From Chara braunii (Eukaryota > Streptophyta > Charophyceae > Charales > Characeae): 28,955 bases of DNA. Positions 17,821 to 28,270 of the stretch are shown piece after piece. The DNA is taken from contig BFEA01000340.1 in NCBI GenBank assembly GCA_003427395.1, positions 1,639,663 to 1,668,617 on the forward strand, written 5' to 3'. How positions within the stretch are numbered: the first letter of the stretch is position 1; each line of letters opens with the position of its first letter. The notes under the pieces were generated by a model. The model saw nothing but the letters and a program-made list of their open reading frames with translations. It had not been told where the DNA came from and ran no database searches. Position numbers and translations under genes: made by a program.

Positions 17821-19424
17821 CAACTGGTCGTGAACAGGGTGTATTCCTAGAAAATCCAGGCCCCCTGTTTCCCATCTGTCCACTTCTTGATCCGGGTGAG
17901 AGCCCGCTGTCCCCTTCACCTTTCTCAGACTTTCTGCCACGGGCCTCCTCCAGACTTGGCCAGACGGCGGGATTCAGATGGCATGCTTCTGATGAAGGTG
18001 GGGGTTGCCTTGACCCGGCAAGATCCAGTTGGCCTGTTCCTGAAGGGGGCAGGTGTGACTGATTCCATGGTGACGGTGTGGGATTTCTTGGCTCGGCTCT
18101 ACCGTATGGGCATACTGCCAGGCGTTTGTGTGGGGTGTGTCTCATGGCGCCCTGGTAGAAGATCGTGGAGCCCCCTCCCTTATTGCCTCTGTAACCCGGG
18201 TTCATTTTCTTCGAGCTTCTTTGGTTCGGGTTTTTTCTTGATAAAGCAAATTAGGCAGTTAGTTCAAATTTTTATTAGAGCTAATTAGTCCAAGGACGAT
18301 TCCTGTCGAGATTTATTTGTGTTCCTTTGCTGGTGGGGGATTACCCAGTGGGGGGATAAGGGAAGATGATAGGTTTGTCTGGGTGGGGGCCGGGGGAAGG
18401 GGAGATACCTGTCTGAGGTGTCTAGATAGCTGTTCGCTTTCCCCTTGGCTGTTTGATATCGGCCTTTTGTATTCTGTCACTCCCTCGGACGTCTGCCTGG
18501 TGCGCGTTGGTGACCACGCCTGCCCGCCGCGAAAATCGGCCCAGATGCACTTCCACCTCGGCCGACCTTCCTCCTTTCGCCAGGTCACGTGGTCTTCCCA
18601 CCTTGACTGTCTGCTCACCGCCTCACACCGGGTGCACCTTCACTCCCCCTTTCGCCACCGTTTTGACCAGATCCAAATCTCATGCTCGACCTCTTTCCGG
18701 TCCCACCATTCACTTCCATCCACTGCGGAGCCTGTGGTTTTGTCGCCCTCTCCGGCCCCGTCGATGGCCGCTGTTTCTGTTAATCCCTCGGACGTCCACC
18801 CGGTGCGCGTTGGTGACCACTCCTGCTCGCCCCGAAACCGGCCCAGATGCACTTCCACCTCGGCCGACCCCCCTCCTTTTGCCAGGTCACGCGGTCTTCC
18901 CACCTTGACTGTCTGCTCACCGCCTCGCACCGGGTGCACCCCGACTCCCCCTTTTGCCTCCGTTTTGACAACGCCCAGATCTCAGGCTCGACCTCTTCTC
19001 GGTCGCGCCATCGCTTTCGTCCACCGCGGAGTCTGTGCCTCGATGATTACCCTCTCTTTACCAGTTGCCTTCAGGTTTTGTCGCCCTCCCCGGCCCCGTC
19101 GACGGCCGTTGTTATCCCTCCTTCTTGAATCTCCGTTGTGGCAGTCCGAATTGCCGCCTTGTCTCACCTCCGCTTCAGCGATGGCCACCTCGACTATGTT
19201 GGCGCCTTGTGACACACTTTGGCTTCTGCGATGGCTCTCTCCACTCCAACTGCGCCGGGATCGACCGTCCTGTTGCCCACGTGTCGCGGGCCTGGCGGTC
19301 GCGGAGTCTTGCGTGGGACCCTTTGACCAGGGTCAGGCCACTCACCACGTCAGCCAGTGGCGTGGCGTGGCCTAGCGCCGTCGTTCACCGCACGTGCGTT
19401 AAGCGCCTTGACGCCTTAATGCCT
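17821..19424 (-). promoter_or_regulatory. LINE-A 5' UTR / presumed internal promoter region
   Basis: About 1.6 kb between the 5' end of the element (defined by the target duplication at 19425-19440) and the ORF1 ATG. It is G/C-rich, contains two 303-bp tandem repeats and has no recognisable protein. LINEs carry internal promoters in this position; that this region acts as one is inferred from position and architecture only. Short frames here (for example minus 17890-18205) have no motif I know. Confidence 0.5.
18481..19122 (-). repeat. Tandem 303-bp monomers in the LINE-A 5' UTR
   Basis: Copy 1 starts at 18481 (TCCCTCGGACGTCTGCCTGG) and copy 2 at 18784 (TCCCTCGGACGTCCACCCGG). They stay parallel through GCCCAGATGCACTTCCACC, CACCTTGACTGTCTGCTCAC, CGGGTGCACC and GGTTTTGTCGCCCTC. 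Copy 2 carries an extra segment of about 35 bp near 19040-19075. The period is 303 bp. No third copy is evident between 19123 and the element end. The layout recalls the promoter monomers of some mammalian L1 elements. Confidence 0.85.
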
Positions 19425-19440
19425 CCAACTCACTCCATCC
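19425..19440. repeat. LINE-A target site duplication, 5' side
   Basis: CCAACTCACTCCATCC, identical to 8297-8312. Confidence 0.85.
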
Positions 19441-19444
19441 TCCT

Positions 19445-19456
19445 TATCTCCCCCAA

Positions 19457-19460
<4 letters not shown>
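19445..19460. repeat. LINE-E target site duplication, left
   Basis: TATCTCCCCCAACCTT, identical to 19814-19829. Confidence 0.9.
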
Positions 19461-19493
<33 letters not shown>

Positions 19494-19813
19494 GAGAACA
19501 ACCCGAGCGGGTGCTAGGGGTGCTGGTAAGAGCAGACACCACTAGCACTCCCGGGGAGGTTCCATCTATGGAAAGCGGGTCCAGCGTCCCTGAACATTTG
19601 ATTGATTGTTTGTATGAACAGACGTGCTGAAATGTTGCCTGTACCTTGTAGGGTCTGTCAACCTTGGATGATATTTGACAGATCGAACTCCGGGCAACTG
19701 AGTTGCTTGCCTACTTGCTGGCCTACGTAGAGTGACAGTGCTTGCAGACCCCCCGGCTGTTTGTAAGAGCACTGGGCAGGGCCATATGAGAAGATCTGTC
19801 TTTCCCCATTCAC
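19461..19813 (-). mobile_element. LINE-E: short 5'-truncated LINE 3' end
   Basis: This 353-bp insert has a poly-T run at 19461-19492 (poly-A on the element strand) and perfect 16-bp target duplications. Next to the tail it carries the family's terminal hairpin, GTGCTAGGGGTG (19511-19522) with CACCACTAGCAC (19537-19548), then the GGGACGCTGGACCC core in inverted sense (about 19569-19591). About 20 bp of the core, around CAGCAGGTGATGC, is deleted relative to LINE-A and LINE-B. It contains only 3' UTR sequence and has no coding capacity. Confidence 0.9.
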
Positions 19814-19829
19814 TATCTCCCCCAACCTT
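19814..19829. repeat. LINE-E target site duplication, right
   Basis: TATCTCCCCCAACCTT, identical to 19445-19460. Confidence 0.9.
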
Positions 19830-21070
19830 ATTCTTCAATAAACAATAATAATAACAACGAATGACTGAACCGGAACCAATGTCCGAATCTCCCTCTTACT
19901 TCCAGCAGTACATGAGGTTCACCATAGCACGACCTTCATCTACTACCACTTCCGAATGTGGTGGCTATGGGGGCCCTGCCCCAGTTTTCAAAAGACAACG
20001 TGAAAGCAGATATTATGTCCTCTGCTACTCAGGCCGCCATGGCTAATTCTGCCCTGAAGCCTTCTTGGTACGGCAGAACCCCCAGTGGGGCCTTTTAGCT
20101 GTAGCGTCAACCAAGGAGATGAAGATGAAGATGGCGTCCTCCATAGTCAGGTACGTACCTCGACCACTCTCCTCCAGTCCCCCTTCTACCCCAGGCTGGG
20201 CTGCTCAGCATAACTAGGCTGAGCGCTCAGCTCTCCTCTTTCCCCCCTAGCGCTGCTCCTCCTAGCGCTCCAGCAGCGTGACGCCCGAACTTGCAAACCG
20301 CAAATGAGGAAGAGCATAGCGCTCTTCCTGGAGATATACCGGCTAACTTGCCTCTTGGGGGGTGACTGCCAGGCCGCGCGGCCTCCCAAGCAACCGGTAC
20401 CATCCTCCTTTCGGAGGGAAACATGATTGCAGGTCTCATATCATCTGCTACAGGCCCTACACTCAGACTACTTGGACTGGTACCCGCCTAGACCTAGGCG
20501 TACCGGTTTCTAAATCCAGTCAGCCATTAAAGGCACTAACTTTTTGTCTTCTTCTGCTGGCCTACTGCTATTCAAGTGCTACCCTAAGCTATGCGGGCCT
20601 ACAGTACCGCTACTTTAGTGCTAGCCTAGGCTACTTGAGTGTTTTTCCCGATGCAACCCTCAAAGTCACGTCCACAGGTGAGTACCTGCCCTGGGGGCAT
20701 CCCAAACATACAAGTACCCTGGCGGGTCACACACATGCTCAGGCAGCCATGCACTCAGACAGGCATACGGGAACCAGCAAACATGCACACACACAGATTA
20801 AGAAACCTCAGCAGAAAGCGGGAATCTCAGCAAGGCAGACATTCCAACGGCAGAACTCAGAAATCAGAAGAATTCTCAGTCTCTGATGTTGCAGGTCATT
20901 ACAAACTGATAAATCAGGCCCTACTGTCATGAGACCAGGAAAACAGTAAAATACCCTATTTCGTTTTTTCCTGGTTATAGAGTACTGGCCGTTTCTCCTT
21001 TTTTTTATTTTGAAAGGGCTGCAGTCTTGAGAAGTTGAGAAATATCCACAGTCTTCACATGCATTCCAGG
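19830..21070. other. Unassigned region, no supported gene
   Basis: Open frames at plus 19861-20046 and plus 20362-20886 have no recognisable domains. In the third frame around 19955-20098, SKDNVKADIMSSATQAAMAN looks protein-like but is short and has a stop shortly upstream. Several AGCGCT palindromes cluster at 20220-20315. An inverted pair GGTACCCGCCTAG/CTAGGCGTACC lies at 20479-20504. The region may hold an old element or exon remnant that I cannot name. Confidence 0.4.
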
Positions 21071-21660
21071 GGCACCATTCCGCTAGCAAAGAGGATTGGA
21101 TTAAGTTCCTGAATATGGATGTGTTTTATGCGGAGATGCAGAGATAACATAACACACGGTTCCAGTGGTTCCAGTAGCAAAGAGGATTGGATTAAGCGCC
21201 TGAATCTGGGTGTGTTTTATACCGAGATGCAGAGATAACCCTGTAAGGCACGATTTAGTAGTACTTTTTATTCATTTTATGACCTAATGACAAACCAGTG
21301 GTTCCAGTAGCAAAGAGGATTGGATTAAGCGCCTGAATCTGGGTGTGTTTTATACCGAGGTGCAGAGATATCCCTGTAAGGCACGATTTAGTAGTACTTT
21401 TTATTCATTGTATGACCTAATTCTTGAATTCCTTCTAGAGCAGTATTCCTTTTGTCATAAGGTCATAAAAAATGTACAAATAGACTTGAAATAGTACTAC
21501 ACTACTACAGTTACTACTAAATCATGGCAGTGTACAAATAGTACTACACTACTAGTATACTACTACTAAATCATGCCTTAGAGTGTTATTTCTGGATCTC
21601 TGGATGAACACATCCAGATTCAGTTGCTTAATCCAATTGTCTAGGGGTGTAGTGGTATGG
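21071..21660. repeat. Tandem plus inverted repeat cluster (fold-back-like)
   Basis: A unit with GCAAAGAGGATTGGATTAAG, then a TGTGTTTTAT motif and GATGCAGAGATA, occurs in three direct copies starting at about 21071 (diverged, short), 21166 and 21299. The last two have a 133-bp period and include GGCACGATTTAGTAGTACTT. After a short spacer the unit returns in inverted orientation at about 21461-21646 (TACTACTAAATCATGCCTTA, then CAGATTCAGTTGCTTAATCC). The inverted arm has its own internal duplication of GTACAAATAG followed by TACTACACTACTA. Transcripts could form a long hairpin. No ORF is present. Confidence 0.75.
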
Positions 21661-21689
21661 ATTAAAATTACATAGAAACCGGGGGAAAT

Positions 21690-23980
21690 TTTGGACATTC
21701 AATTTCGTGCAATTAAACCACCAGCAGTACAGATCTCTATATTCTTTTTGAAGAAGCAAAGGACTCTGGCCTTGAATGGTACAATCTTAGCGAACTGGCG
21801 GACCTGAGACTGCATGAACTCAAGGCCAACCCCTTCTGGTCGAAGGAGGTCGTGCACACTGCCCTCACCAAGATTCTCAGAAACCGGTTGTTATGCACAC
21901 TGTCAGTCTACTGGTCTGTCAAGCCGTAGCTCAGGGTCTAAAAGACAAAAAAAAGAAGAGAATAAATTGAGCAATTAGGCTTACAGGCCCGTGAGATGGA
22001 AGCATGGACATCTTGTTCTGCAGGAATCCGGAGTGCAGGAGTTGTCTCCGAAACGCGGACCTGGATATAAGATCCCTTAATGTAAATGGCCTGAGTTCCT
22101 ACAACCCAGCTAAAAACCAAGCAATCTGGGACCAGAGTTGAGAGGGGTGAGAGAGAGAAGGTGGCCGGATCTGGCGTGCATTCAGGAGATCCATCTCATG
22201 GACAAACCGGAGCACCTCCGGGCTCATAAGACCGTTTGGCCCCATCCGTCTTTCGCAGTTCGTGCCCCAACAACGGTGTCAGCCGGCGTGGCAATCTGGA
22301 TCCCGCCTGATTCCAGATTAGAGATGGAAAATTGGGCGGCGGACGCGGAGCAGGGGCGATGAGTCTCGGTACTCGGAATGTTAGAGTTGGAATTAGTATG
22401 TATTTTTTGCATATATGTGCCCAATTCGCCTGCGGAGAGGAGTTTTTTTTTTTAACACCTCTCCCCCACGCCCCCTGAGGCGTACCCCTCATCATCGCAG
22501 GGAACTTCAACGCAAAGCCGGATCGGGGGCCACATAGATGGAGCCCGCACTCGACCCACTCACAGTATGTGGAGGACGATGAGCGAATCATTTCCGGATT
22601 CTGCGGCACTCTGGACCTTATCCCGATTGACCGCACCTTTATATGTATCCGTACCAATGATCCAGCCAGGAACTCGAAATCGCAGATAGATTTAATCCTT
22701 ATATCCCAAGCTATACAAAACGCCTTACAGCTAGCCACCATACTCCCACAAAGTCCGCATCCGGGACAGGACCACTGCACTTGTGGTGCGATCTTCTCCT
22801 TCCGCAAAAGGCCGGACGAGGGGCCTGGATGCTACAAACTTATTACCTTTTTGCTTAAGGACTCGAGTTTCCAAACCTTCCTATGGGATGTATGGGCATA
22901 TTGGCGAGATCTTAAAGACAACTTCGATTCTGAGATCCAATGGTTCACGAATGTTTTTTACTTCCTAGCCAGGAAATGCAAAGAATACTCCAAGTTAATA
23001 AGTGTCCGTCGTCACCAGCAAGAACGAGAAATTCACAACCAACTTCACGACCTGGTTAACCAGGACAATTCTGTTGATCACACACTAATATCCAACACCT
23101 TAGGGGCCAACTTCTCCACCATCCTCAACATCGATTGCAAGGGATCAGAATTAGAGGAAAATTGTCAAAATGGACTACTGAAGGCGCTACGGATTCCCAA
23201 ATTTTCAGCTTAGCTTCAATTACAACCCACCGTACCACTATTAAGGCCTTCCTGGACCCGGTGACGGGAGAGGTAGCCACCACTATTGCACATTGTGTAA
23301 AAATAGCTCGCACATTCTATCGGAATCTCTTTTCCTGGAAAATATCCGACACCCAAGGAGGACGTTGGCTGGATGATATTGATGATTTTCGTCGGCCCAT
23401 GAACAACCCCCTCACACCAGCTCAGATGACACAATTAGATTTTCCCCTCGGCAAAGACGAAGTGTGGGCGACTCTCCTCCAAATGGTTTCTTCAAGGAGT
23501 TTTAGGATCGATGGTTTCTCCAAGGAATTCTAGGAAGTCAGGTGACCATTTCTCAACAACGACCTGATGCAGTTTTATAGAGCAGTCTGGGAGACGGGGA
23601 CATGGGGAAGTTGCTAAGGCAGGGGGTGCTATCCTTACCTCACAAAAAAAAGTGACAAAATGAATATCCGGAAAAATAGACTTGTCACCCTCCTGACGGT
23701 AGTTTATAAGATGCTCTCCAAAGCCTTGGATAATCGCATGATTGAGGTATTGAGGATCTTATTCACCCGACACAGACATGTTTTATTCGAAATAGGAATA
23801 TACAAGAGAATATCCTACTTGTTAACGAAATGATTAAATTGTCCCACCAGTTCAAAAGCAATGCAACTTTTATTTGCATGGATTTCGAAAAAGCATATGA
23901 TCACATCGATTGGGTCTTCCTCAACAATTGTCTGAAGAAAATGAATTTTGACCCGGATTTCGAAAGTGGGTACAAATCTT
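21690..23980 (+). mobile_element. LINE-C, left part: ORF1 C-terminus, endonuclease, RT N-terminal half
   Basis: An older copy of the same LINE family on the plus strand, 5'-truncated near 21690. It encodes, in order, the ORF1 C-terminal domain (DLYILFEEAKDSGLEWYNLS at about 21732), the endonuclease (DIRSLNVNGLSS at about 22065; WPDLACIQEIHLMD, where the catalytic QET reads QEI; GVAIWIPPDS; NFNAKPDRG; SQIDLILIS), the linker (AIFSFRKRPDEGPGCYKL), then RT up to CMDFEKAYDHIDWVFLNNCL. There are many stops (for example TGA at 22360-22362 and TAG in KEF*EV near 23531) and frameshifts (about 22400-22500 and 23135). It is cut by LINE-B at 23980 and resumes at 28253. Confidence 0.85.
23963..23980. repeat. 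LINE-B target site duplication, left
   Basis: AAAGTGGGTACAAATCTT, identical over 18 bp to 28253-28270. It lies in the LINE-C RT coding sequence. Confidence 0.95.
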
Positions 23981-24025
23981 TTTTTTTTTTTTTTTTTTTT
24001 CTTCATAAAAGGACAACCCCCTGCA

Positions 24026-24063
24026 GTGCTAGTGGTGTTGACGAAGTCAGACACCGCTAGCAC
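24026..24063 (-). other. Terminal 3' hairpin of LINE-B
   Basis: A 13-bp stem (GTGCTAGTGGTGT with ACACCGCTAGCAC, one G-T pair) is extended on the loop side by TGAC/GTCA. In LINE-A and LINE-E the same loop-side positions pair as CTG/CAG, so the sequence differs while pairing is kept. Confidence 0.6.
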
Positions 24064-24647
24064 CTGTGGAGAGGCTTCGTCTATTGGTGGGGAGCATCAC
24101 CTGCTGGAAAGCGGGTCCAGCGTCCCTTTACAACACAAATACAGAATGCATACAGAGTGAGGGAGCCTGCCAGCATTGATTATTCTGACATCCAGAGGAT
24201 TGACTGTGCAGGTGGTCTCGGGAGGGGAGGGGAGGGGAGGAAGCCTCTTCGCCTTAGTACCAAGTGCCAAATTTTCACTGCTAGAAAGTTAGCTCCTCCC
24301 TCAGCTTTTGGATAAAGTTATGGAAGGAGATACAGTCACAAATCTGAAAGAATGCTTTATTCCACCAGCATTGATTGCCCGGGGCAAACCCCGGGGATTG
24401 ACTGAGTGGACTACCTCCGACTGGGTATGTAGGAGCTGCTGTAGTACACTAACACTCAAACCCTCCGGTCTGCTCAGGCACACCCGCGCACACCCATGCG
24501 TCTTGAACCTTGATAGTCTCGAAAGAGCCTTCGGCAAGCTGCGTCTGGGGGGCACCGGAGGGGCTTGTCTCAGGCTGTCTCACTTCTTGCGACCTCATAC
24601 GGGTATATCCAATCTTGTCGAGATTGTGTCTCAATCTTGCAGCCGAG

Positions 24648-27600
24648 TTATGTAACAACTTCCATCACGGCAAGGGAGTGAGGGGGGAACGGGTCCGGGA
24701 ATTCAGACGGGGGCCTCATCGGGAAGGTTGGGTCAATCTGGGTCCAGTCGTTGAAAATAAGTCTGTAGTCTCTCGGAGTTCCTTGCTCTGTCCCAGCGGC
24801 CCTATCCCCAGTCCACTCAATTCGAGCCATCCATCCGCCTCGTTGCCCGCCCAACCATTCTATACATGTCCTGGTTTGTCTGAAACCTGTCCAACTGTGG
24901 TTTGAGGTCACCCCATCTTCGTGACAATTCCATTTGCACTAATTTCTTTATCTGCCCTGTCAGTTAAGGGCCCTTGATCTTAACCCCCTCCAAAACTAAA
25001 AGGCAGCGTTGCCACCAAAGCGCCCATAGGATAGATCGTCTACCCAAGCTATACAGGTTGCTCACATAAGAGGGGGCATTTTCCATTGCCGGACAGTGTC
25101 CAGCTAGTATGGCTTGCCAAGACCATGGCCAGGGGGTGTCCGGTGTCACTTTCCTCCAAATGCGGTCCCACCATCTCCACGTCAACACAGCCACCGGGCA
25201 TTGCATAAAGATGTGCTCGATNGTTTCGTTCCTTTTCCGCATNGGGAATGNTGNCAAGCATCGGTGACACCACGGGTGCGCTTTCCCTTTTTGTTCTAAC
25301 TGCGTGTGGTCAATCAGCCAAGCGTTTGTCGGCAGGCAGCGGTGGGCAATCTGCCATTGTAGCGACGTGATTTTGGATGGCCTGGCTTTTGTTCTGTTAA
25401 ACCATTTGATGAGTGTGAAGAGAGATCGATCCACATTCAGGTGCTGGGCCCATCTGTCGTTAATTTGGTCTCTTAGCACTCTCTTGGGCCTGAGCATCCT
25501 ATACATGGATTTGACAGATAAAGTATTAAGGTGGATTTTTTTTCTAGTTGTCGCTGCTGCCCCCTGGGTCGTTTGCATTGCCAATCCTCGGGATCGATAG
25601 AAAGTTTGCATATCGGCGTTTGGGGAAGAAAGACCTTAAAGTCTTGTCTTTCTCGCAACACTCGTACGCCGTACACTTCTGCTTTCTCCCGCCACTCCAA
25701 CGGATTGCGAGAGCCTCGGAGCTTCCCCCAAGGCCGGATTGTGAAATATTCCACCAAAATATCAGATTGTCACACCCAGTGGATCTGGCCTATCCGTGTG
25801 ATATCTCCCAAAGAAGCGACCCAGTCTCCTTCCTCCAAGGTGGGGCCTTTTTTTAGGATCATGTACCAAGCCAGGGGGATCACTTCGATGATCATTTCCA
25901 AGTGCTGCTTCGTATGGCGGAAGTATCTGAGGGTGTCTTGCAGTTGTGATGCTGATTTCCAGTCTTTCCTCCCCTGATCCCACAGGTGCTCGACCCGAAG
26001 TACCCCATTCTTCAGAATCTTCACCCATCCCTTCCAGGGGGCCGTTGAACTGTTCAAAATTTGCCCATGCTGGGAGGTGATCCACCAGTTTCCCAACAAT
26101 GGTTGTCGGCTCACTTCCTCCCAGCGCTCTGGTGCCTGTCTTTCGGGAAGGGGAAGCCTGCGCCAACTTTTAAGTAATGATGGCCAAAATTGGTCTGCGG
26201 TTTGGCCCTGGATCTTGCGTGGGATTGACCAGTAGCGGTCCTCTATCCATGTGAGCGGACTCACCTCTGGTGGAGCCAGAGGGGCCAACCTGGCGATGTG
26301 TTCTAGGGCGAGGATCTGCCAGGGGCTATCTGCTGCGAAGATCGGCGTCTTCAACCATTTGAGATGGAGGGCCTGAACTTGTGTTGTAGGATCAATGATG
26401 CCTAGGCCCCCCGCCCTTTTCGGTTGTATAACTGACTCCCATGCAACCCTACTAATGACATTGGCCCTTTCATCGTCCCCCCTCCATAGGAAGGTTGCCA
26501 CTCTGGATCTAAGTGCTTGAAAAACCTTCTTGCTCAAGGGCCAGAGCACCGACTTATACCACAGCGTAGCGAACACTACATTGTTAATGACCAGCACCCG
26601 ACCAAAAATGGAAGTATGTTTATTCCGCCAGTCAAACAGCTTGGCTAGGGCTCGTGCCGAGATTCAGTCGTCATTTGAGGGAGGGCGACCCAGGGCAGTC
26701 AATGAAACTCCTAAAATTCGAACGGGGGCCTGCAAAGGGAGCCATTGAATATTAGGAGAGTCCGGTGGTCGACCGCCTTGATAGTGGATCCACCACTCCT
26801 GGATTTTACTCCCCCAGTTCACCACCATGTCAGAAACATGGGCAAACCTGTCCATTAGACTTTGAATCTCCCTCATGTTCTCCTGAGTGGCGTCCGCTAT
26901 GATGGCGAGGTCGTCTCGGAACAGTGAGCATACCGGGAATGTTTCCTCAGGGATTCTCGTAATCTGAATTTTTTTGATGTTCTTGTTAACCCAGAGGTTG
27001 GCCGATAAGGCTTCCATAATAATAAGAAAAAAGAAAGGTGCTATAGGATCACCCTGGCGTACCGACCGCTCTAACTTGATTGGGGGGCCCAGGGTCCGGT
27101 TTATTTGTACCCTTGTTGGTGGCATTATAGTGAAGGATGCGTATCCACCTACGGAAGGCCGGCCCAAAATGCATTTTTTCCAGGCATTTGTCTAAAAAAA
27201 AACAGTCCACATGATCGTAGGCCTTCTCAAAATCAATGAATATGAGGGCTGCATTTTGCTTAGATTGTCGGGACAGCTGGAGCACCTCGTTGACCAGCAA
27301 TATATTTTCGTGAATCTGTCTGTGCTGCATGAACCCTGTCTGTGATGGATGGATCACCCTTTCTAGGACTGGGATCATCCTATTTGCCAAGGCTTTGGCC
27401 AACATTTTATAGGTGATGGCCAAGAGGGTAATGGGTCTATAGTTTCGTATATTGAACTTGTCCCTTTTTTTGTATAAAAGGGACAGTACCCCTTGGCCGA
27501 CTAACTCCCCCATGTTCCCTGTGCGCCAGACTTCGTTATAATATTCCATCAGATCAGGGCTCATACAATCCCACATTGTTTCCCGAACTTCCTTTGGCAG

Positions 27601-28252
27601 GCCATCCAATCCGGGGGGTTTTCCCTCGTCCATATGTAGGAGAGCCGTCCATATCTCCTCCTTGGTCAGGGGGGCTTCAAGCTGCTCCATCTGTTCAAGG
27701 GAGAGGGATCTGTCAATAGGTTGCCGAAAGTCCTCGACCTGTTTCCGACGGGACTCATCGTCCGTTGGGGAAATATGAGTGGCAAAGAGATCCTTGAAAA
27801 AGTCTCGTGCGATTTTGATGCATCCTACGGTTGTGGTGATAGGGTGGGTTTTAAGCCCCCCTAGTCCATACAGTGCTTCCACCACTATGCGTTTGGCTCT
27901 AGCTCGTGCAAGGCCGAAGAATTTTGTGTCCATTGAGCCTTCAGTGGTATAGTGAGATAGTTTGCGTCGAATTCTAGCTCCCTGCCATCGATATTGAGCT
28001 TGCTGAAGTAACTGGGTTTTTATATCCTGAATGGTATGAACGTAGTGTTCCGGGTCTTGTGATGCTGGTTGCTGTTCTTCCAGCTCCTGGAGATGATTCA
28101 TCAGGTCTATTTCATGCCGATTCCGCTGCTTGGCCAATTCTTTGGAGAACTCGTTACATTTCTTGGTGAGGAAAAATAGACCATTATTAAACCATGTAAG
28201 AAAGGAGTCTACCTTTGGGTAGCGTTCCTTCCAATATGTCCAGACCTGGGTT
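24648..28252 (-). pseudogene. LINE-B ORF2 remnant: RT and zf-RVT
   Basis: It begins mid-protein (VWTYWKERYPKVDSFLTWFN), then has RT motifs GKPPGLDGLPKEV, NIRNYRPITLLAITYKMLAK, FIDFEKAYDHVD, SVRQGDPIAPFFF and CSLFRDDLAIIADA. The active-site FADD reads FRDD. The C-terminal zf-RVT (SLQWQIAHRCLPTNAWLIDH, HPWCHRC, IEHIFMQCP) keeps its Cys pair. Disruptions: a frameshift near 27110, TGA at 26664-26666 where LINE-A has Trp, TGA at 25770-25772, a frameshift near 25550, and TAA at 24964-24966. Ambiguous bases at 25222-25253 fall in the zinc-binding region. The conserved C-terminus PRDYRLIFNDWTQID matches LINE-A and ends at 24648. Confidence 0.88.
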
Positions 28253-28270
28253 AAAGTGGGTACAAATCTT
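28253..28270. repeat. LINE-B target site duplication, right
   Basis: AAAGTGGGTACAAATCTT, identical to 23963-23980. Confidence 0.95.

Larger units (their letters stand above)
8313..19424 (-). mobile_element. LINE-A: full-length L1-like non-LTR retrotransposon, degraded
   Basis: An 11.1-kb element, about 9.76 kb without the hAT insertion and its duplicated target. Perfect 16-bp target duplications flank it, and it ends on the minus strand in an (A)n(AAT)n(AAAT)n tail (plus strand 8313-8353). In transcript order it has a G/C-rich 5' UTR with two 303-bp repeats, ORF1 (zinc knuckle protein), ORF2 (AP endonuclease, RT, zf-RVT) and a 3' UTR of about 0.4 kb with hairpins. At least five in-frame stops and four or more frameshifts make it non-autonomous. 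Its gene order and domains match plant L1-type LINEs. The duplications include the 18.2-19.4 kb region, so that region belongs to the element. Confidence 0.85.
23981..28252 (-). mobile_element. LINE-B: 5'-truncated LINE inserted in LINE-C
   Basis: A 4,272-bp minus-strand copy with poly-T at 23981-24000 (element poly-A) and perfect 18-bp duplications. It contains ORF2 from just after the endonuclease to its C-terminus and a 3' UTR of about 0.65 kb with both conserved hairpins: terminal GTGCTAGTGGTGT/ACACCGCTAGCAC at 24026-24063, and GCTGGA/TCCAGC at 24103-24121. Truncation just after the endonuclease domain is ordinary for LINE insertion. The perfect duplication suggests it is much younger than the LINE-C it interrupts, although its ORF already carries stops and frameshifts, some possibly assembly errors near the N bases. 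Confidence 0.92.

Noticed and set aside
18317-19375. 352-codon plus-strand ORF
   Set aside because: It is antisense to the LINE-A 5' UTR and follows the 303-bp repeats; a one-base shift between the two copies changes the frame, so the protein is not conserved between them.
20479-20504. Inverted pair GGTACCCGCCTAG/CTAGGCGTACC
   Set aside because: Short, with a 2-base bulge, isolated, and not repeated elsewhere in the window.
20362-20886. 174-codon plus ORF with a hydrophobic stretch (about residues 58-95)
   Set aside because: No recognisable domain, no start context or splice evidence, and the sequence around it contains short repeats; kept only as unassigned.
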